The notes: generated from the letters alone by a model not told the origin. 64,000 nucleotides of DNA from Carnegiea gigantea (GCA_029747015.1 JAKOGI010000565.1:310001-374000); one strand, 5' to 3'; shown: positions 21,447 to 34,651, numbered from the stretch's first letter. Numbers and translations: made by a program.

Positions 21447-23459
21447 TGACATGGACCAAAATAGCCAGGTAAGAAACAACATTAATTTTTTTTAAAAGAA
21501 AAAACAATTATCCCACGACCTGTCATTATTCTCAACTGCAACAAAGTGGAAGAACTGCTCCTGTAACCGTCATAAATGCTTTACATTCCCTCATCAATTT
21601 TGTTCACTAGCAGAGCTCCCACTACTACCCAACGACTACCTCTGCTAATCTTCTTCCACCACCAATGCAACAAATCACATAATCTGAAGAAAAAATATGC
21701 ACTTTGAAGAGCATCAAAATCGCATCAGTTCTGAACCCAACAATCATGGAAGATGGAGAAGAACCCATGCGTGCAACAGATGCAAATAAACCTGAAAATG
21801 TAGTGGATGACAATAGAAGAAGAAAATCTATAGTGACCATTGCATATAAGAGAAAATCGAGGTAAGTGTTTATCTAATTTGTGTTGAAAGGTATCAAACA
21901 ACCCACCAAATTTGTTGTTCAAGAGCTTGAGTAGCATGTGAATTGATGATTGTTATTGAACCAATAGAGCATGCAAAAACTTGAATGAATTAGGGCAAGG
22001 GTCAATTTCGAAATTACAAAGACGTTTGCATGTTGTGTGCCTTGGTTTGGCAGGGATATTGCAAACATAAATTGTTCAAAACGAAAGTGAACTATAAACA
22101 CACAAATAGTGAACTAGCCCTAAGAACCTGTGAAGTCAGTGATGAACAAAGGATAAAACTAGTGACCGTAAACAATTATACAGAAGAAAGTGAACAACAA
22201 TAAAATGAATTATGAATGGCAGACTATAAAGAACTTATTATTAAACAATTGTAGATTAGGCTATGATATAGTATGCTATGCAAACAACTAACTATATATA
22301 TGATAGCAACTATATCTTGCAGAACATTGGTCAGTAAAGCTGAAGGTGAGAGATAAGGGAAAGCACACAGCAAAGAATCAGAGCCACATAATAATGATGA
22401 CCAGATGAGTTAATCTACTGAATACACTGATCCACCTGAACCTGAGCCTGCATGCAAGAAACAAAGGAAGCAGCATCACAGAGACATTCTGCAACTAACA
22501 ACGAAAAGAGCACCCAAAACAACTGCTAGAAAGAAAGTCCAATTTAGGCATATGGAAGTTGAAGAACCTGTAAGTGCAAATACAGGACTTTCAGTTATAA
22601 AAACTCAATCATGGATTGGGCTGCTTAGGCATAAAATGGCCCCGAGTGGCTTCCTAACATTAGTGGAGAGACTAGACTATGACCAATGGCCAGCTATAAT
22701 GCATACAGGGTTTGGAGGAATGCTATCGGTGAGAACGAAATTAATTCCAAAAAAATTGGCTAGGTGGCTATTAGAAAAATATAATCCTTGGGAAAATTCA
22801 CTGAACCTACCCCAATGGTAAACTCCTAATAGATGAAGAGGATGTATATGCCACTCTAGGATTACAAATGGGAGAACATGAAATTATTGAAGGTCATAGT
22901 TCAGAAGCTGAGATAGAGTTTTTAGAACTATGGAGAAGAAGATGGAATGTTGAAAGAGCTGGGCCCCCAATAGCAAGCATGGATGAAGTAATACTAGATC
23001 GTGGTGGTCATGGATAGGAGTTCATTACTGACTTCATCACGTATGCCATCTCTACTTGCATTGTGGAAAATGCAAATGGCACTTGCCAATCCCAAGTAGT
23101 CAAGTATTTGAGGAATATCGATGAAATCAAAAAATACAGTTGGGGTGGATATGCACTAAAGTGCCTGAACGATGCAGTGGTAGAATGGAAAAAAGACAAG
23201 AGCAAATTCTTCACAGGATCGCTGCTATTCCTAATGGTAAGTACCATTATCAGCCCATTACATTTGTATATCCAATGACTATGCACGTTGAAATAGTTCA
23301 CTGAGTAAATAACTAACGTTCAGTATGGACTTTTAGTTAGTTCACTAAGTAAAAGAATATGTTAATTGAATAAACTGCAAGTGCTCTGTGTGTGTAAATT
23401 TTTCTTGTTGCACAATTTGCTTTGGAGTTATACACTAATGAATTCAATAATGTTCACTT

Positions 23460-24600
23460 TATGACCTGGTTAGCATGATACCTTAATGCAACTTTATAGG
23501 GACACTCTCAAACTTAAAATGATACCTTAATTGCACTTGTCTCACAATTAACGTTGCATAAGTTCATTGATGAAGTGATGAATGTTCACTTTAAATCAGA
23601 GTATATGAAATGTTGTGCTGTGACACTCTCAAACTTAAAATGATACCTTAATGTTCACTTGTCTCAGTATTCGCTGGTGTACTCTGAGTTCATCATTAGT
23701 TCTCTAAGTAATTGTAACAAGTTCATTATAAAACTTGACTGTGAAAACCATAACCAACATGGAAGTTTACGCTAAACCCTAAGTGAGTTCACTGAGTAAC
23801 TAAGAGAAGTTCACTCAGTACCGAAGCTCACAATTCCACTATAAAATAAATACTGATATCTAGTTTTTATGTTCAAGTTCACTACTTTCTTGGTAATTGT
23901 TCGCTAATGTATTGAGGAAGGTTCACCATTAAAACTGATTGGTGTTAAACCTGAGCACACCATAGAATTGCACCCTAAAACCTAAGTGAGGTCACTGAGG
24001 AATTAATAAAAGTTCACTCATTATTTAAGCTCACAATCTATCTATAAAATAAATATAGATCTATGGTTTTTATGTGTACGTTCACTACTGACTTGGAATT
24101 GGTTCACTAATGTATTGAGGAATGTTCACTATAAGAACTGAATGGTGCTAAACCTGATTGGGATGATACCTTAATGCAACATTATAAGAACACTCTCAAA
24201 CTTAAAATGATAGCTTAATTGTACTTGTTTCATAATTAATGTTGCATAAGTTCACTGATGAAGTGAGGAATGTGCACTTTAAAATCATAGTATATGGACT
24301 GTTGTGCCATGTAAGAGTTCACTCAGTATTCTATGGTGTACTCTGAGTTCATCATTAGTTCTCTAAGTAATTGTACCAAGTTCATTACAAAACTTGAATG
24401 CTATGAAAACCACAAACAACACAAAAGTTAACCCTAAAACCTTAGTGAGTTCACTGAGTAACAAAGAAAAGTTCACTCAGTATTGAAGCTCAAAATTCCA
24501 CTATAAAAATAGAAACTGATCTCTGGTTTTTATGTTCAAGTTCACTGCTTACTTGCTATTTGTTCACTATTGTATTGATGAAGGTTCACTATTAAAACTA
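23460..24600 (+). repeat. GTTCACT-rich tandem repeat in intron 1 of the ULP1-like gene
   Basis: A unit of about 430-700 bp occurs twice (from about 23468 and from about 24163). Each starts with a GATACCTTAATGCAAC-like segment and CACTCTCAAACTTAAAATGA, then several GTTCACT-bearing segments. Roughly twenty GTTCACT or one-mismatch copies occur in 1.3 kb. Partial copies lie at 26560-26775 and 28385-28770. The matching intron in the second MULE is only about 100 bp, so the repeat is an expansion. Confidence 0.75.
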
Positions 24601-26464
24601 ATTCAAATATGGAATATTCAACTATTATGACAGTTGTTCTACCTGAATAGAGTCAAATTCAGAGGAAGAAAGGTTGAAAGATTATTCCCAACTGTAATTA
24701 ATTGGGATATAGACAAGGTGAGAAACAGAAACCAAGAGAAAAAGAAGCGGGAGAGTACAGAAAAGGTAGGATAATAGCAAGAATTGACTACAAAAGAATA
24801 GTACGCTTAGCTGAAGCGGATTTGGAGATCTACACGCAAGAATTGGAAGAAGACCAACCTCAACAAGGAGGCGTTGGTGCAATGTCCAGGGCAACCACAA
24901 CTAAAGAGCAACAATGTGCATACTGTCCACATTACAATGCACAGCACGATGGTATCATACATCGCAATGATGAACCACTTCAGGTAACTTTCATGAGTAT
25001 CATATTAAATGAAAGAAATACTTATAATAATAAACTATGTTATATTCAATTATTACTTCACTGACTTAACTAATTCAACATGTGTAGGAGACGTCAGTAT
25101 AGCTATTGCTGCGCAACAGGGAAATAAAGGGATAGAAACTCATACACAAATCTCACAACCCCGGAGTACTGACAAAGCAGGTGGGGATGATAATGTAAGA
25201 GACTGTTCCACCCTAGATGATCCGTATTATTGTAGCCCAGAATTCCTAGAACAAGTGGACAAGTTAGAAAGCATGGCTATAGAAAGAATGGAGCAAAGAA
25301 CAAGGATGGGCTGCAGTCCTCCAAGTTTAAACCTTGGATTATCACTTGAAAGGGAAGCACGTGCCACACCTTTGGGAGACATAACACCTACATCATTTCA
25401 GCCTCAAATGGGAGTATACACTGATCCTACAGGGTCAGTTGCAGCATCCAACTCTGAGCAGCATCTAAAACAAGCGAATGAAAATGCCATCATATCAAAG
25501 AGCTCCAGAAACCAGTAGGAAAATGGGGAAACAAAAAAGGAAAACAGGTGGTGCTAAGACGCCAACAGAAGAGGATGGTTAAAGAAATGCCCTTTCAATG
25601 TAGATCCCCGTATCTTAAAGAGTATAGAGAGGCTAGAGATCAGCTGATTCCAGAACAGTTGTTGTTGGTGGACTATGCGTGCACCCATCAACGTAAGTAT
25701 CATGCTTTACACTTACAGTATTGTTCATATTATGCTCTGATCATATATTATCCCTTAAAGAACTAAAGATTCAAAAATAACATATAGGGAGAAACTGTTC
25801 GAGTATGAGCATGAAGAAGAAGACAAGAAATTATGGATATTTAGGGAAGGATTTGAGACATTGGCGGGGACAGATTGAGACCTGGAGAGTTCTGTTGTGG
25901 ATGTACTATGTCTTCTCTTAAACTGGATGGAAAGGAGAAGAAATCCCAATGCAAGGAAAAGAATGTTCTTCACCACAAATATTTATGTAAGAAATATATG
26001 CCATACATATAACGTACTTAGCTACTCTATAGCTCATTATTGTTGACTACCATTTAATTGGGTGCTTCGAATTTACAGTTGGCCATAGAGAATGAAACTT
26101 CAAATCTACTGGAGATCTTCAATATGGTAATGGACCTTGAAATAAGAAGGTATAAGTGGATGAAATTGGATGAAGCACAATTGGTAAGAATCACAAGGCT
26201 TTTCACTTTGATTAATATAATTCAACTACACAACACTATAAATTGTGAACAACCAACAACTGCATAGTGAACCATAAGAATGACAATAGTGAACATTCAG
26301 TGACATTCCCAGAAACGAATTACACTTTACAAAAAAAGGTATATTATGACCAGTGACCTCCTAGATAGTGAATAATCCCATTCAATATATTTTGAAGCAG
26401 AGAATTAACCAACATGAATAAGAAACACTAAACATGTTCAGTTAACATAGCGTTTCATCTTGTA

Positions 26465-26775
26465 TGTGGCCATAGTTCACTGTTAAACACCAGCGGGTTC
26501 ATCAGTGCCACAATATGTTCACTAAATTATTGAGGAATGTTTATAATAAGAATTGAATGGTGTTAAACCTGATTGGCATGATTCCTTAATGTAACATTAT
26601 AAGAACACTCTCAAACTTAAAATGATAGCTTAATTGCACTTGTTTGACAATTAACATTGCATAAGTTCACCGATCAAGTGAGGAATGCTCACTTTAAAAT
26701 GATAGTATATGAACTGTTGTGCCGTGTAAGAGTTCACTCAGTATTCTATGGTGTACTCTGAGTTCAACATAACCG
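26465..26775 (+). repeat. Dispersed partial copy of the GTTCACT-rich repeat
   Basis: Shares the CACTCTCAAACTTAAAATGATAGC segment (split here for length: CACTCTCAAACTTAAAATG) and the GAGTTCACTCAGTATTC segment with the intron 1 repeat. It lies in intron 5 of the ULP1-like gene. Confidence 0.7.
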
Positions 26776-26953
26776 GAAAAGAAACCTTTATATAACTTGA
26801 TCCTTTTAATGTTACATACAGGTGTTCTTTTCCATTCTTAGAGACAACCACTTTTTTGTCATTTGTTTCAACTTCGTATGAAAAAAAGTGATCGTGCTTG
26901 ACAATCGCAAAGGAGAGACAACATCAATATATAAACACTGCACAATGGCCATG

Positions 26954-27772
26954 GTAAACATTTTTTCCCCGATGCTCAATGCGTGTTCCTAACATGTATA
27001 CAATGATACTTCCTAATTACTCATGTCTCATATCAGAGAATATGATTTTATTTGAGGGTCCAATTTTGATGATTTACCGTAAATACGGAAGTACAATGGA
27101 ATTCAACTACTATGGGATCTTCAAATATCCTTTCTTTGATAACTTCATCTCTAAATAACGGACAAAAGCGGTTGGGGGAAGCGAGCTGCATTTAGTTAGA
27201 AGTTTTTCCCAGGGAATTGATTCCATGATGCTTAACTTAGATTGAATTAACTTAAGCAAAGTCTTGGAGAAGATGTAGATATGTTAGTAAGCACAATTAC
27301 ATTCGCAGGCTCAAAATTAGTTGCTAGTAAGGCTAGCAGCTATGTGGGATGTGACCTCTTCAACAATAGTTGTTTAACTTACCACCATTAGTTTAGCAAC
27401 TCAGATAACTTAATTAATGATCACCTGTAGTGTAGGGGGACTGTTTCATAATGTCCCCATTGAAATCTGGCCTGGACAATACTTTTATTAGCCATTCATG
27501 TGTTTAGATGATCAATGATCTACAAAGGTTCATGGCTTGAATGATAAACTGCTGTTTGCTACCTTCTATGATAACTAGCATGAATATTCATACCCATCTA
27601 CCCAACTTTGCATCTCTGTCTTGGTTGCATGGCCTTTACATATTAGCAGTAATATGCTCAATTTGCTGTAATCTTCTAAAGCTAGCTATTGGAGTTTAGC
27701 CTTGTATAATTAATTAACTTCAGCACCAAGATAATAATGTTATTCATTAATATGTCCCCATATTATCCGCAG
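26954..27772 (+). other. Enlarged intron 6 of ULP1-like gene with about 0.7 kb of unidentified sequence
   Basis: The corresponding intron in the second MULE (62069-62146) is about 78 bp; here it is 819 bp. The extra sequence has no ORF, no clear inverted ends and no recognised repeat. It may be an old insertion. Confidence 0.5.
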
Positions 27773-28384
27773 ACAAACCTATTTGCAATCTATTCATTGG
27801 ATGGAGGACACAAAAAAGGAGTTGGCATGAGAAAATTTATCCCAGTGTTTTGGACTCTTTGTTGGCAAGATAACACAAACATTCATGACTGTGGGATTTA
27901 CGTGATACGCCATATGGAGGCATTTCAAGGAGGAAACGTCAAGTCCTGGACACCTGGATTTGAGAAAAATAAGGTAACTATTCCACAATCTGATTACAAC
28001 CTCTAAATTACTGATTATTATATGCAAATGTTCAAAAAATACATTGTATTAAAAACTTATTATCTCCAACAAACATGGCCAAAACGCAGGAAGAATTTGT
28101 CAAGCATCTACGTTCAAGGTATGCAGCAATGATATTACAAAGTGAAGTAAACAGCCTGCACGTGCGAATCCAAGAGGCAGCCAAAAAAGGCTACGAACAA
28201 AGATAAAGAGAACAGCCACACCTCCAGTAGTAGTACTAGTCCATTATTATGCAGTAAAATATAGTTTAAAACTTATGTGCATAGTGCACACAATGTCCCT
28301 GAACTCCAGCTTTTATAATGTGAAACTGCAATAGTTCCTTTTCTATATTCAATACAAGTATGTGTGCACCTATAGCAACAATAT

Positions 28385-28770
28385 TGTATGTCTAAGTTCA
28401 CTGAATAACTAAGAAAAGTTCACTCAGAGTTTAAGCTCACAATTCCACTTTCAAATGAATACTGATCTCTGGATTTAATATGTGTGTTCACTACTTACTT
28501 GGTATTTGTTCACTAATGTATGAAGGAAGGTTAAGTATTAAAACTGATTAGGCTTAAACCTGATTACACCATAAAATTGCACCCTAAAACCTAAGTGAGT
28601 TCACTGAGCAATTAAGAAAAGTTCACTCAGTATTTAAGCTCATAATTCCACCATAAAATAATTACATATATCTAGTTTTAATGTGTAAGTTCACTACTTA
28701 CTTGGTATTTGTACACTAATATATTGAGGAATGTTAACTATAAAAACCTATTGGTGTTACACCTAAAACA
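28385..28770 (+). repeat. Two partial copies of the GTTCACT-rich repeat downstream of ULP1-like gene
   Basis: Segments such as AAAGTTCACTCAG and TTCACTACTTACTTGGTATT occur twice about 190 bp apart, matching the second half of the intron 1 repeat. They lie just past the ULP1 stop at 28206. Confidence 0.7.
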
Positions 28771-30400
28771 ACAATACCTTGCCCGAACATCAACGATGTC
28801 CATTAATTATCGATGTTATGCAATATGATGCACATTCATGTTCCATAATTCAATATTAAACTATACCACAAAAAGCTATACAAATCACTGTACTGACCAC
28901 TCGAATTCATTGTACAACATCATATAGTTCAGTTTAGTCCAACAACTACAAAAAAAGGAACAGAATATGATTAAATTATTTAGAATATATGCAGCAACCA
29001 TAAAGAATAAACAATCACGACAATCATAGTGAATAAAGTCATCTAGTTCATTAATATGATACTGTGTGTTGACCATCATACTCCACGTAGCTCACATTAC
29101 TATGGTCAAATTTGTAAATTATAATATACAACTTATTAACTTGATACGTACCTCAATTCAAATAAAATTGGTTACTAACAATGAACTCCATCAAAACATG
29201 CACTAAATAAGAGGACAAGAGTCGATGAACTACTTATATTTACACTCCGGAAAGTGAACATTATTCAGACAATTTAGTTCACTATCGATTGAGATAATAA
29301 CATATAGAATTGTGAAATATAGAAATGTTCACTATGCAGATTCAAAATGTTCATTGCTATGTCAAAATAGAATTCAATATACATTAACAATGTGCAAACG
29401 CTGCCATGATTAACAATTACAAACAAAGACCTCATAGAACTAGAGATAATTTGGGCTATAACATACACCCCATAGAAAACTTATAAACAATAAATATTAA
29501 CAGTGAACGTCAACATTGAAATATGTGGAGCTCACAACTCATATGGCCTCAATAACTCGATACATACTATTCTGGTACATAAGAACTAAACATTAGAAAT
29601 GAAATGGACTCCAACTCCGCACTAAGACTTTCATTGCTTATCATTAGGATCTGCAAGAAACTTATCAGTACGAAACTGTTGTACCACTGCCGGAGCCGCA
29701 ACAGGCATAAACCCTGTACTAATATTAGATGGATGTAAATAGTGAGACGAGTGAAAAAAGGACGATGGAAATGAACCCTATATAAAAATGAAAACCAACA
29801 CTGAGTCAATTAAAAAGTTCACTATACTATTCAATGTTGTTCATTGAAAAACTTAATGTTGAACACCCACTTAAAATGTCCTATACAAACATGACCAACC
29901 AAGTAAATGTAAATGAACCAAAATATGTACCTCACCCATATGATGCTAAACGTGCGAAACTGAAAATGAAAGATTAAATGTCGGCAATGAAATCTGCTAA
30001 ATCAAAAATACAGTAAATAACAACTCCAACGCAAAGCCAATGCATTATAATAATAACATAATTAGTAATGTACCTATCGAAGCATATGCGAGTAAGTTAT
30101 GCCAGTGTACAGAAAAGCACTTGGACAACATGGAGCATTCTTCATATATCACAACATGGAAATTAAACTCACTGACCACTTTAATATCACATAAAATATA
30201 ACAAATCTGAAAAAGGCATACATCTAAATATTCAATGTAAAAAAAAACTAAGCACACCCACAGGGAAAAACATAAATAATACATCAGCTTTAACATTACT
30301 TGGGGTTGTGCTGAAGACGTACCCACATCAGTCTTCAACAACTTCTGTCACTTCCTCCGTTTAAGTTGATCGCATTTCTTTTCAACTGTACTCTTAAGTC
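28771..30400. other. Spacer between the convergent MULE genes
   Basis: No coding domain was recognised. AGTGAAC and related motifs (GTTCACT on the minus strand) begin to appear here in place of GTTCACT, for example near 29247 and 29500. Short ORFs are AT-rich chance openings. Confidence 0.45.
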
Positions 30401-30408
30401 TCTTATTC

Positions 30409-32967
30409 CTAACACCTTTTTGACGAGATCCGGGAGGATTTAGCACATTCAGTAGTCAGTTTCGAATCCTTCCCCTGTCCATCTTCATCAATATGTATAG
30501 AATCCACATCAAATTCAATTGCTTTCTTAAGTTCCATACAATACTGTTCACAATGAGCCCTTGCATTCTTGTTCATTTGACTAGCTGTAATAATTGAATT
30601 CATTTTCCTCATCATTTGCATCCTCCAAACCGAAGAGCAACCTACATTCTCTTTACCATTAGATGTTCCCAAATTAAGAGTTTGACCATCTTTTACCCTT
30701 ACACCACCTCCTAATTATATATTGATCAGGCACTTGTTCAACACAATAAGCATGTAGAACCCTTAAGTAATGAGAACACAAAATCCCAACCTCTGGAAAC
30801 ATCTTACAAGTACAATCAACATCACCTTCATCTCTATTATATGTAACAATATGACGAACCTCATATGGATCTACTCCATGAGAATCCCTTCCAATCCTAA
30901 TACCCCACACCTCAAAAGACATAGCACACGAGGAACTTTCAATTGCTTTGTAATTATATGTAGCTCCATCAATGAACGCCTTCTCAAACATCAAGAAAGC
31001 TTCAATAGTATACATAGACATAGCATGTTTCAAGATGTTTACTGAAGGAAATACCATTTCTACATTACCTTTGCTACATCTATAATCTTCACCATTCTCT
31101 TTACTCCTCCACTCAGATACAACATCACAAAAAATATTATAAAAATTACAAAGATCAGTTGTGGCATGCAACCTCTTTTTCAAAGATCTATTTGTTGTTT
31201 CACTCCTTTGGGAAGATAATACACAACCAGAAAAAAATTCTTTCGAAAACACCGGGCACCACTTTTCACGTAATTTATTCCAGTTAGAAAGCCAACGATT
31301 GTTACTACAATCGTACTTTTCCATTATTTTGAAAAATACAAATCATATCATAAGCACAACACCCCAAACAAACTTTAAAAGTGGGAAACCTATTCCGTCG
31401 TTGATAGTGCACTCACAGATACTAAAATTGAAGATTTGTAAAGTCATACCAATAACTAAAAAACAGCACAAGCCCATGCCACAGCTTTGGTGTATGATAC
31501 ATGCCATTCATAGAAACATAAAATTGCATGGTGTTCCAGTAAAAGAAAAAAAAAGAAGAATCAATGATGACACACCTTTGATGAATAGTCAGAACACAAG
31601 TAAAGGCATAATAATTATAACATTGCACACACTTAATGTGAGGTAACATATTTTCTGAAATTCAACAATGACCATACTCAACAATTTAGTGAATACAATG
31701 GTATAAAATAGTGAACCATATTTAATTTATAACACTGATTTATAGTGAATTCAGTTATACAGCTAGTAACAATCTTTAACAATTACATACCTCTCCCAAA
31801 AAAATTAGAACTCCTCCACAGCGTTATAATCAATCAAAACTCTATTAAAAATCTTCGTGAATCTTTCACACGATCTCAGTCGTCCAATGTCTTTCATAGA
31901 GTTTTCAATAATGTGCCAACAACACAACCTATGACGAGCAAGAGAAAACACCGACTTAATTGCAGAAGCCATGAAACATGCCTAATCTGTCATCACAGTA
32001 ATTGGATGCTTCCCACCCATAGACTTCAAGAATGTCTTAAACAACCAAACAAAAGACTCTATCTTCTCATTCATCAAAAAGCCACAACCAAACATAACAT
32101 TCTTTGAATGATGATTCATCCCAATAAATGGCGCACAAATCATGTCTTACTTGTTTGTCCGATACATTGTGTCAAACACAACCAAATCTCCAAACAATGC
32201 ATAATTATCCAACATTTGCTTATCCCGCTAAAAAAAATACTAACTAAACAATTGCTCACATCAAGCTCAAATGCAAAAAAGAAATCATCCTCATACTTGA
32301 GACGCCTATTAAATATTTTAATTAATGAATGCGCATCTCCACCATCAAATGTTTTATCCTTCAATTGTGACAACTTGTTATATACATCTCGCAACCCATA
32401 CCCCAAAGAAGGAGAACCCCTGGCTTGTTTCTTAAGCACATGATATGCATCAGCAACACCTATTTCCGACTCCCTAAGTTGTTTAACAAATGAAGTATCC
32501 TCCTCAGATACTTCTCGATGTGAAGGCAACAAATGCCGCTTACTTGGACTACACAAAGCATGATTATGATCAGTCTTATGCCGAGTAACAATCCACTTAC
32601 CATCCTCATCAACATGAAACTAAATAAACTCCTTGCAACCTGTCCTTACATCTACATTCGTATGATCCTTGTGATGTTGACCTTTATCTTACTTGAATCC
32701 TGCTTTCCAACAACAAAACTGGCGCATGCATAAGCCTCCTCCTTTGGATTTACATCTATGCCGTGTCTTTGGATACCGAACACTAAATCCAACCTTATAT
32801 GCATAGTCATTGTAGATGTGAAATGCTTCACGCTCTAAGCTAGCCACAACCCCAACCAACACTTCTTGCAAAGGTTCAGGTTCGACAATGTCCTGTTTAC
32901 TGAACTCACATCCTATAATACATATTAAACATATATAGTGAATATAAGTTATATCTACAATGAACAA
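30409..32967 (-). pseudogene. FAR1-type MULE transposase with DDE core and SWIM zinc finger, broken
   Basis: Reading leftward: a FAR1 DNA-binding domain (REAFHIYNDYAYKVGFSVR ... MRQFCCWKAGF, about 32700-32870); a linker (DVYNKLSQLKDK); the MULE catalytic core with first Asp in DLVVFDTMYRTN and second Asp in TVMTD, each soon followed by a stop (near 32138 and 31990); the Glu region RSETTNRSLK (in 30674-31324); a SWIM finger CTCKMFPEVGILCSHYLRVL; and a C-terminal helical region (30409-30672) reached after a one-base shift near 30690. It would bind the element's ends and move it. At least two stops and one frameshift make it inactive. Known host relatives are FHY3/FAR1 transcription factors, but the location between MULE ends favours a transposase. 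Confidence 0.85.
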
Positions 32968-33099
32968 TTACATACACAGTAGTAAATAGCATCTACAACA
33001 CAACCTACAAAAATAGCACAGCACTAAAGGCAATCATGGGATTACAACACACACAATAAATGGTAATACATCCACTACCAACTAAGATAACCACAAATA

Positions 33100-33730
33100 C
33101 ATTGAGTAGCAGTAATTGCACGATGCACTTCTATGTTATGTTCAGGGTTAACACCAATCATGGATTAAAGTGAACCTTCCTCAATTCCTTAGTGAACGAA
33201 TGCAATCAATAATATGAACACCCTCATCAGAAACCATGGAACATTACTCAATTTAAAGTGGAAGTATACGCTTAGCTACTCAATGAACTTACCTTAAGAA
33301 CTCAGTGAACACGCTGAAAAAAGCAGTGAAAAGCAGGACTTTTATAATGCACTTCTATATTGTATGTACGTTTAATACCATGCAAGTTCTACAGTGAACC
33401 TTCCTGAACTCCATAGTGAACTACTGCAAGGTAAATACTCAAAATGCATAAATACCAAACGACACAATATTTCATAAGGTCTTCATTGAGCAAGGTTTTA
33501 AAGTGAACCTTCCTCAAATCCTCAGTGAACTAATACACAGTAACGAGTGAACCCACCGACACATCCAAGTGACATTTCCAGTAAACATTAGCTGAGAAAT
33601 GCCCATCATATTTTAAAGTGAACAATCCTCAACTCTGTGGTGAACTTATGCAAAGGATGTGGTGAAACACGTCAGATTCACATTTGCACATAACTAGCAT
33701 ATGATTTACTGAACCTTACTGAAAACATAC
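33100..33730 (-). repeat. AGTGAAC-rich subterminal region of MULE 1
   Basis: About ten AGTGAAC or near matches (GTTCACT on the minus strand), with recurring AGTGAACCTTCCTCAA blocks that are the reverse complement of the TTGAGGAAGGTTCACT blocks in the left half. The region is upstream of the transposase. Confidence 0.7.
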
Positions 33731-33855
33731 CACACTTAACAAAAACGACGTCATCTCCTTCATCACCAACAACATCCAAACTTCCGCTTCAAACAAAGCT
33801 ACCAAAAAACAAAATCAACAACTACTCATTCAGCAAGAACCTTATATAAGTCAAG

Positions 33856-33859
<4 letters not shown>

Positions 33860-33915
<56 letters not shown>
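33860..33915. repeat. (TA)n microsatellite
   Basis: About 25 nearly uninterrupted TA units inside the right part of MULE 1. Confidence 0.95.
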
Positions 33916-34371
33916 AAATAACATTCAGTAATTACACAACTTACGAATTAAACTTTTGGAAACAGAGCGATGTCAATCGTCAACTCTATCTTGAACAATG
34001 CTCTTGTCCATTTTGAATAAGAATAATGGCAACGAAAACGCCCTCAAACTTCACGTAAAATAGTCTAATATTAAACTTGAGAACAAATTAACATAATCAA
34101 TGAATCCATTAATCTCATCAGCACAGAAATTCGAAACTTGCTGGCTTCCTCTTCTGCTGCAGCATACCACCCTCCTGAGAATAACGGTCAAACTAGTGTA
34201 AAAAAAAAATGTAAACCGAAAATCAAAAAAAATGGGAACCGAAAATAAACGGTTATCCCAAATGACAAAAACTGCCCCATTTTCCAACAAATAAAATTCT
34301 AATAAATAATTTTAGTTTTTTTTTCAGAATTATATACGATGACATGGCATGCTAAGGTGGCGCTTATATGA

Positions 34372-34405
34372 ATTCGGAAGTATAAACTCCCAGGTGTATA
34401 TAACA
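34372..34405 (-). repeat. Right terminal inverted repeat of MULE 1
   Basis: GGAAGTATAAACTCCC (34376-34391) followed by AGGTGTATATAAC is the inverted counterpart of the left end with a few substitutions. It ends about 165 bp before the ATG of the next gene. Confidence 0.68.
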
Positions 34406-34519
34406 ATTTGTACAATTTTGGGCAATAAACTCAGACAATATGGTCATTACCCACAATTGTATCTACGCAGAGTAAAATCGACGGAAGATTAACGTACAGT
34501 GAGCAAACATAAGAGATTG

Positions 34520-34651
34520 ATGTCTAAAGAAGGCACAAAGTCAACAGAATTAACTCGTCTCCTGTTAGATGGGCACCTGGAGCTTGATCGGACTGCTTTT
34601 CCTTTGCTTGTCACGCTCTTTGCTACGGAGCCAAGCGTCATCTCTTTATGA
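34520..34651 (+). promoter_or_regulatory. Upstream ORF overlapping the start of the ER-protein gene
   Basis: An ATG at 34520 opens a 43-codon frame that ends at TGA 34649-34651, overlapping the main ATG (34569) out of frame. If it is on the transcript it would lower translation of the main ORF. It could also mean that transcription starts between the two ATGs. Confidence 0.4.

Larger units (their letters stand above)
22552..28206 (+). pseudogene. ULP1-like (C48) cysteine protease gene of MULE 1, broken
   Basis: Exons inferred from GT-AG sites and comparison with the second copy: 22552-23236, 24634-24983, 25088-25692, 25788-25986, 26079-26183, 26822-26953, 27773-27973, 28090-28206. The N-terminal domain (GFLTLVERLDYDQWPAIM, FGGMLSVRTK) is the type that precedes Ulp1 domains in plant transposon proteins. 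The C-terminal peptidase keeps His (DNHFFVI), Asp (VLDNR), Gln (CWQD) and Cys (HDCGIYVIRHME). It would cleave a ubiquitin-like modifier such as SUMO. Breaks: an extra C near 22812, TAG near 23015, a frameshift near 24710, TAG near 25516 and TGA near 25878 and 26880. The start is uncertain: an upstream in-frame stop lies near 22412. Confidence 0.82.
21405..34405. mobile_element. Mutator-like element (MULE) with ULP1-type protease and FAR1-type transposase
   Basis: About 13 kb bounded by inverted ends of at least 30 bp. The left end has ACCTGGGAGTACATACTCCC (21423-21442). The reverse complement of the right end has ACCTGGGAGTTTATACTTCC (34376-34395). Inside are a ULP1-like gene on the plus strand (22552-28206) and a FAR1-type MULE transposase on the minus strand (30409-32967), convergent. 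ULP1-like genes are known passengers of plant MULEs (Kaonashi-type elements). No clean 9-bp target duplication was found, so the outer borders are good only to a few tens of bases. Both genes are broken. A related element starts near 55.96 kb. Confidence 0.8.

Noticed and set aside
21202..21507. 101-codon minus-strand ORF at the MULE left end
   Set aside because: It spans the inverted end of the element and has no recognisable domain; the Lys/Arg run comes from a T-rich tract.
30409..32967. Host FHY3/FAR1 transcription factor gene
   Set aside because: It is frameshifted, has stops beside both catalytic Asp positions, and lies between MULE inverted ends next to a transposon-type ULP1 gene.
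33860..33915. Promoter TATA region
   Set aside because: It is a long TA microsatellite, not a positioned TATA box.
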